Below, in pieces: positions 51,192 to 61,034 of a stretch of DNA of 64,000 nt. The notes beneath the pieces were generated by a model that was not told where the DNA came from, made no database searches, and was given only the letters and a program-made list of their open reading frames with translations. Origin of the DNA: Streptomyces sp. 1222.5 (GTDB lineage: Bacteria > Actinomycetota > Actinomycetes > Streptomycetales > Streptomycetaceae); assembly GCF_900105245.1 (NCBI RefSeq), contig NZ_FNSZ01000001.1:124001-188000 (forward strand). Reading direction: 5' to 3'. The number at the start of each line of letters is the position of its first letter. The first letter of the stretch is position 1. Both the position numbers and the translations under genes were made by a program.

Positions 51192-52754
51192 TTGACGAGG
51201 GCTGCGGTGGACGGGGGAAGCGTCGTGGTGAGCCGGGAAGTGCGGACCATGAGAGTAGCCATGAGGGCCGTCGGCGTCGCCTCCAGCAGTTCGCGGGGTG
51301 CAGGAGCGGCGCTCGAGTTCTCGGCTTCAACTCCGGACCTGATTGCTCTCGCCCATGCTGCCGGACGCGCTCGACCAGTTGCCCGTGAACGCCTCGCGGA
51401 CGCCATTGCTCTGGCCAGGGCTTTGGCACGCACTTCACACCTTGGACAGGCAGCGCAAGTCATCCGTCTTCTCGGAGCAACCGATGAGCAGGGGCAGGCG
51501 TGGCTCTCGCTCGTACGCCAGATCGCTGCTGACGGTGACGACGAGGCGGCCCGGGCGTTGGCTGACGCCATCGGCAGCCGGCCGTGGCATGCGAAGGCCG
51601 TAGGAGTGCTCGCCGAGAGCCGTGCTCGAATCGGCGAGTATGAGGCTGCGCGCTCGCTTGCGATGTCGATCCCCTATCCCCACGACCGCCTCCGAACCTG
51701 GGCTTCGCTGGCCGAGGCCTCCGCCGTATCCGGCAATCCCACGTGGACAGCCGAATTCCTTGACCGGGCGGAGCAGACAGAGACCCTCGACGACTGGACG
51801 GTGCCAACACTGCCCATCCTCATACGCGCAGCCGAGGCCGCAGGCGATCACAGCAGGGCGCTCGTGTTCCTTGCTCGCCTCGAAAGTGCCGCCCGACGTG
51901 AGCACGCCGACCGGGAGGCACTACGCGCCGTGCGCACAAGCCGATTGCAAGAGGGTGCTCTGAGCGATACCCCCGCGTTGCTGCCCCTGCTTCAGGCAGT
52001 GATCAGCGTCGGGGAATATGAGCGGGCGGAGGTCCTCTTGGCGAAGGTGCGCGGGTGGACGGGCCGGGCCAAGGCAAGATCGGCGGTTGCCGGCGCGCTC
52101 GCACAGTGCGGCAAGGCGGGTCGCGCGGAGCGACTGGCGTGTTCCATCAAGGATCCCGGTCATCGGGCAAGCGCGTTGGCGGCGCTCGCCGATGCCGCTG
52201 CTGTTGCAGGGAACGCGGCGAGAATCACCGCGGTGGGCAAGCTGGTCGCTGCGTCGGGCGAGCTGGTGAATACCGGGCCGGTCATCGCTGTGGGCGAGGC
52301 TTGGGCAGCCCTGGGTGCAGCCGACCGTGCCGAGGCCTGGGTCCGGTCCATCGCCATGCCCGCGCTTCGTGTGGAGGCGCAGGCCGCCGTCGCCGAGGCG
52401 CTGGCAATCGCCGGTGACCTGGGGCGTGCGGAAGCCCTTGCTCTCGATATCGGAGATCTTCAACTGCGCGGCGAGGCGCTGTACCCCCTCGTGACCGTCC
52501 TGGCCGAAGCAGGGCTCCTGGCTCGGGCCGAGGCTGTGGCCGGCTCGATCCCGGAGGCGAGCACGCGGGTGCGGGCGCTGGCGGTGATCGCGGCCCACGC
52601 CGAGAAGGAGGCCGAGGCGCGCAGGCTCGTCGGGCCGGCGCTCGGGGTGGGCGACTGGCCCGCAGTGATCGAGGTCTTGGCCCGCGTGGAGCCGACTGCC
52701 GTCACCACCATCGCCGAGGAGTCGCTGCACCACGTCGCAGACCGCCAACTGTGA
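51192..52754 (+). CDS. TPR-like repeat protein
   Basis: 520 residues made of 34-36 residue helical repeats from about residue 60: AAQVIRLLGATDEQGQAWLS, AARALADAIGSRPWHAKAVG, EYEAARSLAMSIPYPHDRLR, GNPTWTAEFLDRAEQTETL. Later AGRAERLACSIKDPGHRASA and AEAVAGSIPEASTRVRALAV follow. Each repeat has the Ala-rich A...A.A....R...L pattern of TPR/HEAT-like scaffolds. The first 50 residues may not belong (several start options, including a GTG and the ATG at about 51250). Lower G+C than the left half. Such scaffolds bind proteins; the partner is not apparent. Confidence 0.75.
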   Translation: MTRAAVDGGSVVVSREVRTMRVAMRAVGVASSSSRGAGAALEFSASTPDLIALAHAAGRARPVARERLADAIALARALARTSHLGQAAQVIRLLGATDEQGQAWLSLVRQIAADGDDEAARALADAIGSRPWHAKAVGVLAESRARIGEYEAARSLAMSIPYPHDRLRTWASLAEASAVSGNPTWTAEFLDRAEQTETLDDWTVPTLPILIRAAEAAGDHSRALVFLARLESAARREHADREALRAVRTSRLQEGALSDTPALLPLLQAVISVGEYERAEVLLAKVRGWTGRAKARSAVAGALAQCGKAGRAERLACSIKDPGHRASALAALADAAAVAGNAARITAVGKLVAASGELVNTGPVIAVGEAWAALGAADRAEAWVRSIAMPALRVEAQAAVAEALAIAGDLGRAEALALDIGDLQLRGEALYPLVTVLAEAGLLARAEAVAGSIPEASTRVRALAVIAAHAEKEAEARRLVGPALGVGDWPAVIEVLARVEPTAVTTIAEESLHHVADRQL

Positions 52755-52818
52755 TGACAGCGGCAGCGCAGAGGCTGTTCGCTGCCGGCATCGCCATCAG
52801 GACAAGGAGAGCCACCCC

Positions 52819-53478
52819 ATGGGGAACGACGTCGAGCAAGCTACCTACGAGGCCGCGACTTCCCGCGTGCGTATGGTCTTCGATGGCAGGACCATTACCG
52901 TCCATCGCCGTCTCGCGCGCGGACTGCCGTGGCAAACTACCCACTACGGCATCAAGTTGGTGCTGGGCGCGCACCTCGCCTGGCTGGGAGGAGAGGGGGA
53001 AAGACGCCGGTTCGATCTCTACCTTTGCAGGACACCGACCCCGCGGGTTCCTGTGGCGGTCGGCCGTAACCCCCACAAAGGCCGTGCGCGGGAGACCGAG
53101 AGCCAGTGGCGGCGCCTCGAATATGAGATCAACCAGGCATCCGCGCGCAGGATACGCGCAGTGCTGGACGCTACCCTGGGGGCCGGGCCGTGGAACGACA
53201 GCACCTGGCAGGTAGCGGAACAACTGGCGCCGGAACTGTGTGTGTTCACCGAGTGGGCTGTCGCCGCCCCGCCGTTGCAGGGTTCCGCGCCTCGGACGCA
53301 CCGCGAAATGATCGAGCGCCTGGTCCTCGGACGCCTGCGGGGCGAGTCCGGGTCGAGCAGCGCCTCACCCTGCGCCTGGGAGGGATTTGCCGCCGATGAC
53401 TCCGCCCTCGTTCGGGTCCAGGCCGAGGCCTGGCACAACCTCGTCGAACGGCTCGAATACACGGCCGACCGCAGTTGA
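52819..53478 (+). CDS. Hypothetical protein, 219 aa
   Basis: Starts MGNDVEQATYEAATSRVRMV with AGGAGAGC nine bases upstream. Soluble, with an N-terminal beta-rich part (RMVFDGRTITVHRRLARGLP, HYGIKLVLGAHLAWLGGEGE) and a helical C-terminus (AEQLAPELCVFTEWAVAAPP). It follows the TPR-like gene by 64 bases and is probably in the same operon. I do not recognise the family. Confidence 0.65.
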   Translation: MGNDVEQATYEAATSRVRMVFDGRTITVHRRLARGLPWQTTHYGIKLVLGAHLAWLGGEGERRRFDLYLCRTPTPRVPVAVGRNPHKGRARETESQWRRLEYEINQASARRIRAVLDATLGAGPWNDSTWQVAEQLAPELCVFTEWAVAAPPLQGSAPRTHREMIERLVLGRLRGESGSSSASPCAWEGFAADDSALVRVQAEAWHNLVERLEYTADRS

Positions 53479-53677
53479 TCTGTTGGCGGAGGCCCTTGAA
53501 CAGCGCTGGGCCGGCAGGCACCGGAGCGCGCAGGCAGAGCCGAACCTGTTCCGTATGGCAAGTCGCCGTGGGCTCAGGACACGGCGGAGCTGATCAGGGC
53601 GCCGGCCTCGGCGAGCGCGACGCGCGAGGCTACGCAGGTGCCGACCGGCTCCGACAGCGCCTCGAAGTGACCGGGCA

Positions 53678-54201
53678 TCAGGGCCTCAGCAACCCGCCCA
53701 CCCACCAGTCGTGCGGCTTGCCATCGTTGGCGATACCGCGATTGCGCAGCGTCCCTTCGACGGTGAAACCGAGTTTCTCTGCGACGGCACGCGAGCCGGT
53801 GTTCCCGGCCCACCACTCGATGCGGTGGACGTCGAGTGTGGCCCAGCCCCAGTCGCACAGGGCCCGAGCGGCCTCCACCGAGTACCCGCGTCCGCGCTGT
53901 CCCTTGACCGCCCAGTAACCGAGCTCCCAGAAGCCGCAGCTGACGAGAGTCAGGCAGTACGAGCCGACCAGGATGCCAGTGTCCTTACGGAACGCGCCGA
54001 GGGTGTAGTCCCTGTCCTCGGCCCACTGAGCGGGAGTTTCTCCCCTACGAGCTTCTTCGCGTCCGCGCGCCGGTACGGCACCGGCACCGGGGTGTAGAAC
54101 TGGATGTCCTCGTCCTGGCAGGCTTCGTACACCGCATCCGCGTCGTCAGGTGTGAAGGCCCGCAGCACCAGACGGCCGGTCTCGAGCGTCACTGGATCCA
54201 T
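53678..54201 (-). pseudogene. GNAT acetyltransferase with frameshift
   Basis: From an ATG at 54201 the frame gives MDPVTLETGRLVLRAFTPDD, then ADAVYEACQDEDIQFYTPVP and breaks. The rest is in another frame: QWAEDRDYTLGAFRKDTGIL, VGSYCLTLVSCGFWELGYWA, QRGRGYSVEAARALCDWGWA (the acetyl-CoA loop), HRIEWWAGNTGSRAVAEKLG, FTVEGTLRNRGIANDGK. All GNAT motifs are present across the two frames. The break lies near 54025-54040 in GGGAGTTTCTCCCC. The intact form would be about 174 residues. It is broken or mis-sequenced. Confidence 0.8.
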
Positions 54202-54560
54202 CGCGGCAGTATGACCACCATCAACAAGCGGCGCCCAGCGAATATCCCGACAGAGCACCGCCCGTCGCGACACCGCGGGCTGGTCGACGGCCGACGCAGC
54301 ACCCCACGACAATCGCCCCCGAGACAGAACTGCGCCCAGAAGACAGGGGCGAATCGGTGCTCCGGTGAACCACCGTCCGCCACCCAGTAAGAAGTGACAC
54401 CAAGCTGCTGGTCACAGCCGCGTTGGAAACACCGAGCCGTCCCGGCTGGCGTAGGCGGGCGATGCGCCGACAGCGACCAGGTTGTCCAGGACGGCCAGCC
54501 CAGCGGAGACTGCCATCAGCGCTCCCAGATGTCTCCAGGCCTCCAGGATTTTCCGCGCCC

Positions 54561-55412
54561 TCAGCAGGCGATGGTGGTCCAGAAGTGGGCGGGGAAGGTG
54601 CGCGAGCCCGCTTGGCCGCTTGCCAGTATGTCGAGTTCGGCGCCGGTGGTCGGGGTGGTGATCACGGTCGACAACGTGGCCTTGCCGTCGGAGTCGAAGA
54701 CGCCGGACACTCCGGAAGCGTAGGTCTTCTGGCCCACGATCCAGTAGTCGATCCAGACTGGCCGGCCCGAGTACCACGAGGGCCAGTAGGACGATCCGTG
54801 CGCGACGTCAACCGTCACGATGTCCTCGCGGATGTAGGCGTGCCTGCCACCGACGCCGATGTCGACGGTCTCGCACCGCTGGGAGACGCCGGCCACGGTC
54901 ACGTAGTCGTTCCACGTCGAGGCGTCGACGTACGTGGTGTTGTCCAGGGCGCAGGGAGCCAGCGGGGCGCTCACGAAGTTGCTGTAATAGACACCGACGT
55001 CGTGCCACCACACCTGATAGGTGACCGTCAGCGTCGCGCCCGGCGGCGGGTTGGACACCGAGAAGTTGAACGTGGCGTTCTTCCTGGCGGTGTCGAACGC
55101 TCCCGGTGCGGTACCGGTCTTGGTGCTGCCGCTGATGGTGTAGAACGCGGTGATCGTGGTGTTGGCGGGCGCATAACCGACGGACTCGACGTTGAGGGTG
55201 ACCCTGTCGACGGGTATCACGATCGTCGTCGGACCGCTGCCGCTGTTCTGCACGGCGCAGTGCTGGTCCAGGTTGGGCGCGACCGGGCCGCCCGGGTCGG
55301 CGGAAGCGGGTGACGCACCAGCGGCGCTCAGGCCGATCAGGAAAGCGAGAGCGGTGGTAACCGCCCTCCAGGATCTCCAGGTCGTCCAGGTTCTCTGGGT
55401 CTTTCGGGTCAT
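54561..55412 (-). CDS. Secreted hypothetical protein
   Basis: 283 residues. Signal peptide (MTRKTQRTWTTWRSWRAVTT to GASPASADP), then a beta-sandwich-like chain: PTTIVIPVDRVTLNVESVGY, TTITAFYTISGSTKTGTAP, ATFNFSVSNPPPGATLTVTY, TYVDASTWNDYVTVAGVSQR, and YWIVGQKTYASGVSGVFDSD. Two cysteines near the start and end could pair. The Ser/Thr/Tyr-rich composition and PPPGATLTVTY suggest a fibronectin- or Ig-like fold. Family unknown. GGGGGATC lies four bases before the ATG. Confidence 0.7.
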   Translation of the reverse strand: MTRKTQRTWTTWRSWRAVTTALAFLIGLSAAGASPASADPGGPVAPNLDQHCAVQNSGSGPTTIVIPVDRVTLNVESVGYAPANTTITAFYTISGSTKTGTAPGAFDTARKNATFNFSVSNPPPGATLTVTYQVWWHDVGVYYSNFVSAPLAPCALDNTTYVDASTWNDYVTVAGVSQRCETVDIGVGGRHAYIREDIVTVDVAHGSSYWPSWYSGRPVWIDYWIVGQKTYASGVSGVFDSDGKATLSTVITTPTTGAELDILASGQAGSRTFPAHFWTTIAC

Positions 55413-55734
55413 CGCGGATCCCCCAGGTCGTTGATGCCGGACGGTGTTCTCCACTTGCGGCGGCAATGACGCCCGTACAGCACCCACGGTTCCTGGTCCG
55501 GTGCGGCTCTGCTCGGTCCCAGCGGAAGGACCAAGTACGCCCGCTAATAGGCCGTTTGGCGCACTGCCGAGCATCCCGAAGGTCCTCGCCCCTCTCGTCC
55601 GGGCAGAACACGATGTGCTCTACGGCGAATGCCTCGCGCCAGCCGGTGCACTGGGCGGCGCCGCGACCGAGAGAGTCAGCCGGTCGCAGGAGAGCGACCG
55701 GGCCGAGCGGGCCGTGGTCGCCGGCGTCCTGTCC

Positions 55735-55908
55735 AGAGCCAACCGTGCGTGGCAGCGGGCTGGGCATCGACGCCGTACGCACACTTGCCCGCCACCTCAT
55801 CGACAATTGGGGCGGATGCCGGCCGGTCGGCATCACGCGGCAGTACGACCGCGGTCCGGACGGCACCTGGCACGACGGCCTCCTGATGGATCTTCTGGTC
55901 GTCGAACC
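55735..55908 (+). pseudogene. GNAT (aminoglycoside 6'-type) remnant with internal deletion
   Basis: The plus strand encodes GSGLGIDAVRTLARHLIDNW, then GGCRPVGITRQYDRGPDGTW and HDGLLMDLL. In intact relatives the RxxGxG acetyl-CoA loop (GLGTDAV-RTL-RHLID) is followed by ~25 more residues (usually R.TIDPAADN..AIR.YEKVGF) before RPVG. Here they are missing, so HLIDN joins directly to the C-terminal block. No N-terminal domain is found upstream. It is a remnant. Confidence 0.6.
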
Positions 55909-56264
55909 AGCGCGCTGTCCCCTCCCCCTGGGCCGAGGGCCACGGCAGAGGGCAGCCGCTGCCACCGACCGGTCGCGACAGCATGCCCGGCGCCTGAAGG
56001 CGTTCGCGGAGCGGCACCGCCAGAGTCCGGTGGAGACGCCGCGCGCGAATGGGCCGGTTGACGCGCTTGCCGTACACGCCCGGTACGCCCTCGTCGGCAA
56101 GCGTAAGCATCAGGTCGACAAGGACCAGCGCGCGCTCTCGGCGTCGAGGTCGTCGCCGCCCGTCGCAGTGCCGCTGGCGTGCCACGCGTGCCGCGCCGAT
56201 CTGGTCTGCAGAGTGTGCTGAACTGCTCCGGGCACCATGTGGGGACGGGCGGAGGACGAACCAG

Positions 56265-57665
56265 ATGTGGGGCGCGGGCGACACGAACGAGCGAGCATTC
56301 GACGTCCGGGAACGGCTCGCCCTGTTGGCCGCTGCCCTGGCCTCGCTGGTGGTCGAGCTCGACTGGCTGGCCGTGAACGTCGCGATCCCAGGGATCGCGC
56401 ACGACCTGCAGCGGTCCCCGACAGACCTGCAGTGGTTGATCAGCGCCTTCACGCTGGCCTTCGGTGGTGTGATGCCAGTCGCCGGCTGGGTCGTCGACGC
56501 TTTCGGGCGGCGCCGGACGACCATCTACGCCCTGGTGCTCTTCATTGTGGGCTCAGTGATCTGCGCGTTCGCAGATTCTCTGGCCTTGCTGATTGCGGGC
56601 CGGGCGTTGCAAGGCGCGGCCGGCGGCTTTGTGGTGCCAGGGGCAGTCGCGATGACTGTCGGTGGATTCACCGGGCGTCGGCGTGACATCGGGCTGGGCG
56701 CCGTAATGGCGACGGCGAGCAGCGCGGCAGCCCTGGCACCGTTTGCCGGCGGGCTGTTGGTCCACTTGTTCGGATGGCGGTCGGTGTTCTTCATGACCGT
56801 CCCAGTGGGCTTGGCCTCCGTCGTGTTGATCTACCACTTCGTGGTTCCGTCGAGCAATCCGATGGCGACGGCCCGGAGGCCACCTGTCCGCAACGGGGCG
56901 TGCATCATGGGCGGTGCCGTAGCCCTGACTGTCGCCGCGGACCGCGGGTCCACCTGGGGATGGACGTCACTGGCCACCTTCCTGTGCGTCGCGTGCGGAG
57001 TATGGCTGCTGGCGGGGTTCGTCTGGCTGGAAAGCCGCGAGTCCTCGGCCATGTTCAGCCGCAACCTGTACCAGGACCGGCGCTTGCACATCTTGACGCT
57101 CAGCGGGGCGACCTCCGTCATCGGATTCGTCATGCTGTCCACGCTCGCCATGTGGTACCTCCAGGCCGGCCGCGGCCTGTCCGCGTTTCTGACGGGAAGC
57201 CTCTTGCTGTGCTTCTCGCTGCCCAATGCGGCCGCCACCTACGCCGCGGGGCGCCTGGTGGCCCGACGAAGCTCGCACGTACTGCTCACCGCAGCTCTGG
57301 CAGCCGCAGCCGTCGGTCTCGTAGCGACGACTGCGGTTCCGTTCCCCGGTCCGTACGCACTTGCTCTGGCCGTGTGCGGAATCGGGGTCGGTCTGAGCGG
57401 CGGACTGACGAATATCTTGATCCAGCAGCGCTCCTCCGCTGAGGAGGCGGGAGCGGTGGCAAGTGTGACCACCGCTTTCAAGTACCTCGGTGCCGCCGTG
57501 GCCACCGCCCTGGCCGCCACCGCTCTGGAAACACTGCATCACAGCGTGGGTGGATCCGCGGCCGACGCCGGTGGAATCGATACAGTCCTCCGCGCCACCG
57601 CAGCCCTGCCCGCCGCGGCGGTCATCCTGACTGCTCCAGCTGCCCTGGCACGTCATCGTCGATGA
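56265..57665 (+). CDS. MFS drug exporter (DHA2 type)
   Basis: 466 residues. Twelve to fourteen helices. The first, LLAAALASLVVELDWLAVNV, carries the acidic residues of the DHA2 family (D/E-x-x-x-V-N-V-A). The cytoplasmic loop after helix 2 (VVDAFGRRRTTIYALVLFIV) and the motif C-like AGRALQGAAGGFVVPGAVAM are present. Proteins of this type pump cationic drugs or metabolites using protons. GGAGG lies nine bases upstream of the ATG at 56265. It is intact in an otherwise decayed neighbourhood. Confidence 0.92.
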   Translation: MWGAGDTNERAFDVRERLALLAAALASLVVELDWLAVNVAIPGIAHDLQRSPTDLQWLISAFTLAFGGVMPVAGWVVDAFGRRRTTIYALVLFIVGSVICAFADSLALLIAGRALQGAAGGFVVPGAVAMTVGGFTGRRRDIGLGAVMATASSAAALAPFAGGLLVHLFGWRSVFFMTVPVGLASVVLIYHFVVPSSNPMATARRPPVRNGACIMGGAVALTVAADRGSTWGWTSLATFLCVACGVWLLAGFVWLESRESSAMFSRNLYQDRRLHILTLSGATSVIGFVMLSTLAMWYLQAGRGLSAFLTGSLLLCFSLPNAAATYAAGRLVARRSSHVLLTAALAAAAVGLVATTAVPFPGPYALALAVCGIGVGLSGGLTNILIQQRSSAEEAGAVASVTTAFKYLGAAVATALAATALETLHHSVGGSAADAGGIDTVLRATAALPAAAVILTAPAALARHRR

Positions 57666-58508
57666 CCTGCTTGTTTTCGCTTCAACGGCGGCTGGGTGCA
57701 GGAGTCCGGACCGCGGTGAGCCGACGCATTCCACCGCTATTTTCCGTCCGCGCCCGGTCCATGGGAGAAAGCCGAGGAGAAGAGAGTCCAGCTTCCGCCG
57801 ATCGATGACGGCGCTTCGATCGCGGCCGAGGAATTTGCTCCCAGGCAGACTGATCGCTGCTGCCACGGCTGGCGGAGGCGGACTGGCGACGGTTTCGTTC
57901 GCCCGGGCGAGTGTGGTGCTTCAGGCGCTGCCTGGTGACGTCGGCGTGCAGGGTGAGGGCTGCGGCTCAGGAGCCCGGAGCTCAGGGTGGCGCCTCGAAC
58001 AGTGCGCGGCGGCGGGCGGGCTGGCGTCGCACGAGCGGGCAGCAAGCAGAACCCGGGCGCCTTGGCGCAGTACCGGATGACCATCATCGAGCAGATGCAC
58101 CGGGTGATCAGCCCCCTGTGTGTATGGAACAGGCACGGTCGACCGCATCATGCTGCCGCAGGCCGGAACGGTGCGCCTCGCCGCGGACTCCCCGCAGCTA
58201 CCAAGGTGACGCCAGTAAACATTGGACAAGCAAGCGAGTTCCACGCGCAAGGGAGCACGATTCAGATTGGGAAGACGTTCGGCATCGGCCAGCAATACAG
58301 TATCGAAGGTGCTCATGCCCGCGAAGGTGGGGAGGCGTACGCCGACGGCGTTCCGATTAGCTGACGCACGGTCAGGAACATGCAACAAGAGTGACCTTGC
58401 GAGTCCAAGCGATAACCAGATGACGAAGAGGCCGAGGATTGGGTTGAGGGATTCGGATCCCCGATTACTGGCACCCGCAACCCCGTCTCGAAAGGACAAA
58501 AGAGCTCC
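57666..58508. other. Intergenic region, 840 bases
   Basis: No gene could be recognised. A plus-strand frame near 58206-58364 (VTPVNIGQASEFHAQGSTIQ, IGKTFGIGQQYSIEGAHARE) looks protein-like but has no start or family. Lower G+C than the left half of the window. Confidence 0.4.
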
Positions 58509-58812
58509 GTGAGCGGCAACGGTCATACGGCTGGACCAAGCCCGAGAAGGGCCAGCCGATCCAAGCGCGCGTCAGGCAAGTTCGTACACATGTACCGCCG
58601 CTACCACGCGTGGCGCGCCCCGTTCCCGCTGGGGGTGCGGATCGTGTGCGACGTCCTGTTCGGCGATCGGCAGCCTGTGTGGAGCGATCCTCATCGCAGC
58701 GCCTCTTCTCGGGTTCTTCGGGCTCGCGTCGAGTAAGGGGCACGACGACGGCATCGACTGGAGCGACCACCGAATGGGAGGGCAACCCAAGAACCCCGGG
58801 CCAAAATTCTAG
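58509..58812 (+). pseudogene. Possible frameshifted small membrane protein
   Basis: Frame a from a GTG (58509) reads VSGNGHTAGPSPRRASRSKR and FVHMYRRYHAWRAPFPLGVR. After about 58670, frame b reads CGAILIAAPLLGFFGLASSK, a membrane helix, then GHDDGIDWSDHRMGGQPKNP to the stop at 58810. Joining them makes a ~100-residue basic-N-terminus, one-helix protein. This is inference from the change of frame, since no family is known. AAAGGAC lies about 12 bases before the GTG. Confidence 0.35.
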
Positions 58813-58867
58813 GGCCTCCTCACGGTCCATGAATGCCATCCAATTTGTTCCTCCCCGCCCTGCACCC

Positions 58868-59400
58868 TCACCCGCTGCGTAGTAACGGGGTGCACAGCAC
58901 GATGCAGCGCTGAAGCTGGACACCCTCTATCCGGATCGCTGACGCAGGCCGCCCGCGCCCTGATCCAGCAGGCGATCGGAGCCCTGGACTGACCCCAACG
59001 CCTGGCGACGGCGGCGTCGGCGGCAACGACGGCAGGGCAGCGGGGCCCGGCCGGCCGAGGACTAACGCGAACGGTTCACCAAGCTCAGGCATCGCACCCC
59101 TGCCCCGCAACGGGAGACGCCCCGCCGTCTGCATGGCTGAGCCTGCCGTCGTCGCCTTCACCAGCCAGGCACCCGTGCAAAGCGCCTTGCACAGAGCGGG
59201 ATTGTCATCAGACGGCTTGCTCGTCCTGGTGCAGCAGGCGTCGGCCTGCTGCCAGTCCTCCTCGTCAACAGCCCGCTCTTGCCCCGTGAAGTGAGGGCGG
59301 AGCTCTTCAAGGCCAGGAAGCGTCTCGACTTCGCCGTGAACCCCCGGCATATCGGCGTCGGTCACGGTCAGCCAGGCAATCTCCTGGCCGCCGTAGTGGA
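58868..59400 (-). pseudogene. Remnant of a Streptomyces hypothetical gene
   Basis: On the minus strand IIWLLHYGGQEIAWLTVTDA leads into DMPGVHGEVETLPGLEELRP, HFTGQERAVDEEDWQQADAC. The first ~70 residues resemble a family of streptomycete proteins (L.HYGGQEIAWL...DEEDW). The rest to 58868 is open but looks like shadow sequence, so an inner lesion is likely. No start codon is visible upstream in frame. Confidence 0.45.
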
Positions 59401-59710
59401 GTAGCCAGATAATGCCCGGTTGGCCACATCCCCGTAATGGCGATCACCACTGACGGGCAGGTGAGATCCCAGGCGGGGTGTCGCTGTGGCCACCTCGAAA
59501 CCGTATGTCGGCGAGCACGCTGAGGACGTGGGCCCCAGCAGGAGCCCTGATCGCCGGGCCGGCCACTCCCGACATGTAGAGGAAGGGGCGTGCATGACAG
59601 CAGACCATCACGATGCGCACCCCTCCTTGGAGAGCCCTCACGGCACCAGGGTTGACGGTGACGGCCGACGCCATGCCATTGTGGAAGCGACAAGGACGGC
59701 GGGTGACACG

Positions 59711-59935
59711 ATGGCGACAGAGGCACACGACGGGCCCGGTCCCGAGCCCGCACGTGACCACGCGAGCCCACAGCCCAGCACTCCGAAGCCTCCGCGCGAG
59801 CAAGGCGGTTGGGCTGCAGACCATGTTCCTCTGATCATGCTGGCTCTCATCGTCCTGGTGCTGGGGATCGCGGGCGCGGCATCGAACGACAGCGTCACCT
59901 GCCCCGGCGGAGCCAGGAGTTGCGGCACTCCCTGA
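59711..59935 (+). CDS. Small hypothetical one-helix membrane protein
   Basis: 74 residues from an ATG: an acidic, Pro/Ser-rich lead (MATEAHDGPGPEPARDHASP) then a membrane helix (WAADHVPLIMLALIVLVLGI) and a short Cys-containing tail (ASNDSVTCPGGARSCG). An upstream ATG (59594) in the same frame would add 39 residues. The helix and amino-acid balance look real, but no family is known. Confidence 0.4.
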   Translation: MATEAHDGPGPEPARDHASPQPSTPKPPREQGGWAADHVPLIMLALIVLVLGIAGAASNDSVTCPGGARSCGTP

Positions 59936-60412
59936 AACAACGCCACGGCCTCTCCAAATGATCAGGTCGGGGCGCGCCCAGTGCAGTGCTGTTGGGACGC
60001 CCCACAGCTTGGCTGCTCCTCGACCGAGAGGGCGCCCGGGGCGGATATCGAGGTTGCCCGTCAGGTGTAGTCCAGGTTCACGAATCTGGAGTAGGGGACT
60101 GCGCGAGACGGTCACCGCAGGAGGTGGGACCGGATCCGCCCTTTCTCGACGGCGAGGTCGACCTCGCCGGCTCGCGACGAGAGTTCGCCCCCTGCATCGT
60201 CCGAGCGCTCGACGTCCCCGTCGCATGGGGTACACCTGCTCGTCTACTCGCCGCACCGGCGGGAATGGTCCCCGCAGCCTCGTGAGGGGCGCATCCGGGC
60301 TGATCTGCTTCTGCGCTTGAGCCTCCTCCCCCGCTGGTCGATGTCCAGCGGTCGTCGGTGTTCTGCCGCAGGGAGGTCCGCCCTTGTGCGTGGGGCGGGC
60401 CACCGAGTCGAT
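59936..60412. other. Intergenic region, 480 bases
   Basis: Before the stop of the Doc-like toxin gene. No recognisable gene or strong secondary structure. Confidence 0.4.
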
Positions 60413-60790
60413 TCAGGTGGCGGTGGGCCAGGACCGCAGCAGGGTGGCGATCTTCCCGGCGGTGCAGGCGGGGTCCAGGAGCAGGTCCTTGAGAGCGATG
60501 GCATCCTCACGGGCAGGCTTGACGGGAATCCCGGCGGCCTCGAGGTACATGACGCCGGTGGCGGCGGCGACGGCGAGGTTGGAGCGCTCCAGCCAGCGGC
60601 AGCGGCCCAGCGTGTGTACCAGGGCAGCGGCTTTGGCGTAGGGGCACCCGTAAACGGGCTGTTCGAACAGCTCGGCCCGGTGGCGGCCGACCGCGGAGAC
60701 GGGAACGCCGTAGTCATCGGGTGCCGGGGCGTCCGCTCCGGCGGCCTCGGCGACCTGCAGGATCCAGGGAACGTCGATGTGCAGTTCCAT
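60413..60790 (-). CDS. Doc-like (Fic fold) toxin
   Basis: 125 residues starting MELHIDVPWILQVAEAAGAD. It is typical of Streptomyces fic/doc-type toxin components: short, helical, with ELFEQPVYGCPYAKAAALVH and RWLERSNLAVAAATGVMYLE. The usual Fic loop HxFxxGNKR is degenerate (LERSN at 67-71), as in this subfamily. Doc proteins phosphorylate EF-Tu and stop translation. It follows the antitoxin gene with a one-base TGATG overlap, the standard antitoxin-first order. Confidence 0.85.
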   Translation of the reverse strand: MELHIDVPWILQVAEAAGADAPAPDDYGVPVSAVGRHRAELFEQPVYGCPYAKAAALVHTLGRCRWLERSNLAVAAATGVMYLEAAGIPVKPAREDAIALKDLLLDPACTAGKIATLLRSWPTAT

Positions 60791-61029
60791 CAGGCAGCGC
60801 GCCCTCCCGAGGGTGTCTGCTGAGCTTGTTCGGCCTCGTCGAAGACCGACTGGTGGTCGGCCAGGAACCGGGCGGCGGCATCCACCGCGCGGGCGCGCAG
60901 GCCGCTGGTGTCGTCGTGCACGAGGCGGGCGAGGTAGTCGCCGATGCTCAGTCCGAGGTCGGCGGCCCGCTTCCTCGCGAGTTCCGCGACGTCTTCGTCC
61001 ACGCGCGCACCCAACTGTGTCTTCGCCAT
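60790..61029 (-). CDS. Antitoxin of the Doc-like pair
   Basis: 79 residues: MAKTQLGARVDEDVAELARK (ribbon-helix-helix DNA-binding part), RAADLGLSIGDYLARLVHDD, and a C-terminal acidic tail EAEQAQQTPSGG that should wrap the toxin. It starts 6 bases after a perfect 22-bp palindrome, so it likely binds that site as a dimer and represses the operon. There is no clear SD before the ATG, so it may be leaderless. The toxin start overlaps its stop. Confidence 0.88.
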   Translation of the reverse strand: MAKTQLGARVDEDVAELARKRAADLGLSIGDYLARLVHDDTSGLRARAVDAAARFLADHQSVFDEAEQAQQTPSGGRAA

Positions 61030-61034
61030 ACCAG

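Noticed and set aside
57921..58526. A 201-codon minus-strand frame
   Set aside because: Starts and composition are poor and no family fits; overlapping plus-strand segments look more protein-like.
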